From: Desulfocurvibacter africanus subsp. africanus DSM 2603
Lineage (GTDB): Bacteria; Desulfobacterota; Desulfovibrionia; Desulfovibrionales; Desulfovibrionaceae
Assembly: GCF_000422545.1 (NCBI RefSeq)
Contig: NZ_AULZ01000001.1
Location: 248,001-312,000, forward strand
DNA length: 64,000 nucleotides
Direction of reading: 5' to 3'
Shown here: positions 62,802 to 64,000 of the stretch, piece after piece
How positions within the stretch are numbered: position 1 is the first letter of the stretch
How the letters are laid out: every line of letters begins with the position of its first letter
Position numbers and translations under genes: made by a program
Notes under the pieces: generated by a model
What the model was told of the DNA's origin: nothing
What the model saw: the letters and a program-made list of their open reading frames with translations, nothing else
Databases searched by the model: none

Positions 62802-64000
62802 TTACTGCCCGTGCAGATAGAAGACCAGCCCCGAGGGCACGCACGGCGGCACTGCCACGGAGCGCGCGGGCAAGGTCCGGCCGGCGCTGGCCATGGCGCG
62901 CAGGTCGGCCAGGGGCGTGGGTCGCAATATGAAAGCGGCCTGGGCCTCGCCGCCGCGCACCAGACGCAGGGCCTCTTCGGGCGACAGGAAGTAGTCCAGG
63001 AAATGCCTGGCCAGCTCTTCGTCGCCCAGGCCCAGCACGCCGCGCAGGAAGCCTCGCTCCAGTACGTGCGCGGGGCAGCGGGCCAGGAGCGCGTCGGCCT
63101 CGGCGGTTTGGGGATTATCGGCGTGCGTGTCCGGGACAGGCTCTCGCGGAATGAGCAACCAGAGGGTCGTGGGCAGATAGAGCAGGAATGCGCCGTCGCC
63201 CGCCATGGCCAGGTCCTCGGGCATGGTCGCCGGCCGCACGTGGAAGCGCTCCTCGGCCTTGGTGAGCAGCGTTTCCCAGTCGAACTTGCGGAACCAGGTC
63301 AGCACGCGGTGCACGGGCGCGACATCGAGCCCGTCCGGCGAGCCGTCGGTCACGCAGCACAGGACGTAGTCCCAGGGTTTGCGATTGCCCGGCGTGCCTG
63401 GCCCCTGTTCGGCCCACAAGGCCAAAGCCGCAGCCAGGGTCGCGTGACCGCCGGCCACCAAAGCGGTGCCGCCCTTGACTACCGCTTGCGCGACAGGTTC
63501 CTCGACCTGGGGCACGCGCCATAGGACATGCCGCACGCCGTCGCCCTGCCGGCACTCCATAAGCGGCTCGTCATGGGCTATGTAAGTCGCAAATTCGTTC
63601 AGGCCCGAGTCAGTCTCCAGCAACCCCAGCACGGGCGCGAACTGGGCCTTGGCCGAGCGCATGCGCGCCAGGCGGTCATCCCGTTGGGACGGATGGACAT
63701 CCTCCAGGCGCAACAGCCCGCCCTCGGCCACGGACACGAGCGGCACGCCGCCGAGCAGGCTCCAGCGCGCCCGGCCATTGGGCAACTCGCTACGCAGCAG
63801 CAGAAAACCAGGCTCCATAGGCGTCAGGACATCTTCGCCCAGCCAGCGCCGCAGCGTCTCGGCGCTCGTGTCGGCTGTGCCCAACCGCTCCACGTGCACC
63901 ACGTTGCAGGGGCTTTTGGCCGCCAGGAGCGAGAGTTCGGGACCGTGGAGGTGCGGCCCGGCCGGTGCTGACGTCCATTCTGGCGGCAGGTCTGGCCTGG
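62802..64000 (-). CDS. DUF1015-family protein (5' end outside window)
   Basis: At least 398 residues; the frame stays open to the right edge, and the part before the GTG at 63902 (LLAAKSPCNVVHVERLG) looks like genuine DUF1015 sequence, so the start lies outside. It shows the pattern of DUF1015: QRDDRLARMRSAKAQFAPVLGLLE, YIAHDEPLMECRQ, DYVLCCVTDGSPDGLDVAPVHRVL and the C-terminal SGLVFYLHG. The usual DGHHRY-type motif is changed here to VAGGHATLAAAL, so this member is atypical. The function of DUF1015 is unknown. Family B copy B10 follows the stop. Confidence 0.82.
   Translation of the reverse strand, partial: RPDLPPEWTSAPAGPHLHGPELSLLAAKSPCNVVHVERLGTADTSAETLRRWLGEDVLTPMEPGFLLLRSELPNGRARWSLLGGVPLVSVAEGGLLRLEDVHPSQRDDRLARMRSAKAQFAPVLGLLETDSGLNEFATYIAHDEPLMECRQGDGVRHVLWRVPQVEEPVAQAVVKGGTALVAGGHATLAAALALWAEQGPGTPGNRKPWDYVLCCVTDGSPDGLDVAPVHRVLTWFRKFDWETLLTKAEERFHVRPATMPEDLAMAGDGAFLLYLPTTLWLLIPREPVPDTHADNPQTAEADALLARCPAHVLERGFLRGVLGLGDEELARHFLDYFLSPEEALRLVRGGEAQAAFILRPTPLADLRAMASAGRTLPARSVAVPPCVPSGLVFYLHGQ

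Overview
The window looks like chromosomal DNA of a GC-rich sulfate-reducing deltaproteobacterium, most likely a Desulfovibrio relative. The best taxonomic marker is a TunR-type tungstate/molybdate regulator (a dead XerC/D-like domain plus two TOBE domains) beside its TSUP-family transporter, a pairing described from sulfate reducers. A carboxynorspermidine-type polyamine route, hemerythrins and a bd oxidase fit this. No rRNA, tRNA, CRISPR array, prophage or transposase gene was recognised. Both edge genes (a histidine kinase on the left, a DUF1015 protein on the right) run off the window.

Layout. 0-6 kb: Cache-HAMP histidine kinase, App1-like phosphatase, YihY/BrkB membrane protein, GAF-sigma54 activator. 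6-9.5 kb: ExeA-like ATPase with LysM, DegT/DnrJ aminotransferase. 9.5-15 kb (minus strand): beta-phosphoglucomutase-like gene, a fused trehalose-phosphatase/GH65 protein, and a cupin-AraC cassette bracketed by a duplicated GH65 3' end. 15-18.5 kb: tunR and TSUP transporter, flavodoxin-fold reductase. 19-21.3 kb: cydAB. 21.8-28.7 kb: NTF2-like protein, DedA, cardiolipin synthase, MFS transporter, DUF3124 protein, speA. 29-33.4 kb: hybrid PAS histidine kinase, DUF389 protein. 33.6-37.2 kb: copper-handling operon (His-rich lipoprotein, TolC-like protein, multicopper oxidase). 37.3-39.7 kb: carboxynorspermidine dehydrogenase and decarboxylase, which with speA make up much of a polyamine route. 40-42.6 kb: exported hemerythrin and two exported proteins of unknown role. 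42.8-50.3 kb: hisS, aspS, ilvD, a PQQ-type sugar dehydrogenase, a methyltransferase. 50.4-56.4 kb: hemerythrin-like protein, acyltransferase-like membrane protein, rhodanese, two EF-hand proteins, threonine aldolase, SGNH hydrolase. 56.6-61 kb (minus strand): a five-gene overlapping operon that looks like a Rad50/Mre11 machine with Rad50 split over separate genes and an intramembrane CPBP protease in the middle. 61.2-64 kb: DUF3795 protein, trmN-like methyltransferase, DUF1015 protein.

Two dispersed repeat families run through the window. Family A (five copies, about 127 bp) is MITE-like, with near-identical ends starting and ending in TA, no coding gene, and several stem-loops, one of which shows a compensatory base-pair change. 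All five copies lie just downstream of plus-strand genes. Family B (ten copies, about 65-80 bp) is a double-hairpin element that usually lies after genes but also sits in frame inside two coding sequences (the trmN-like methyltransferase and the leader of the multicopper oxidase), much as Rickettsia palindromic elements do.

The strongest candidates for something undescribed are the split Rad50-Mre11-CPBP operon, the in-frame family B insertions, and the structured family A elements.
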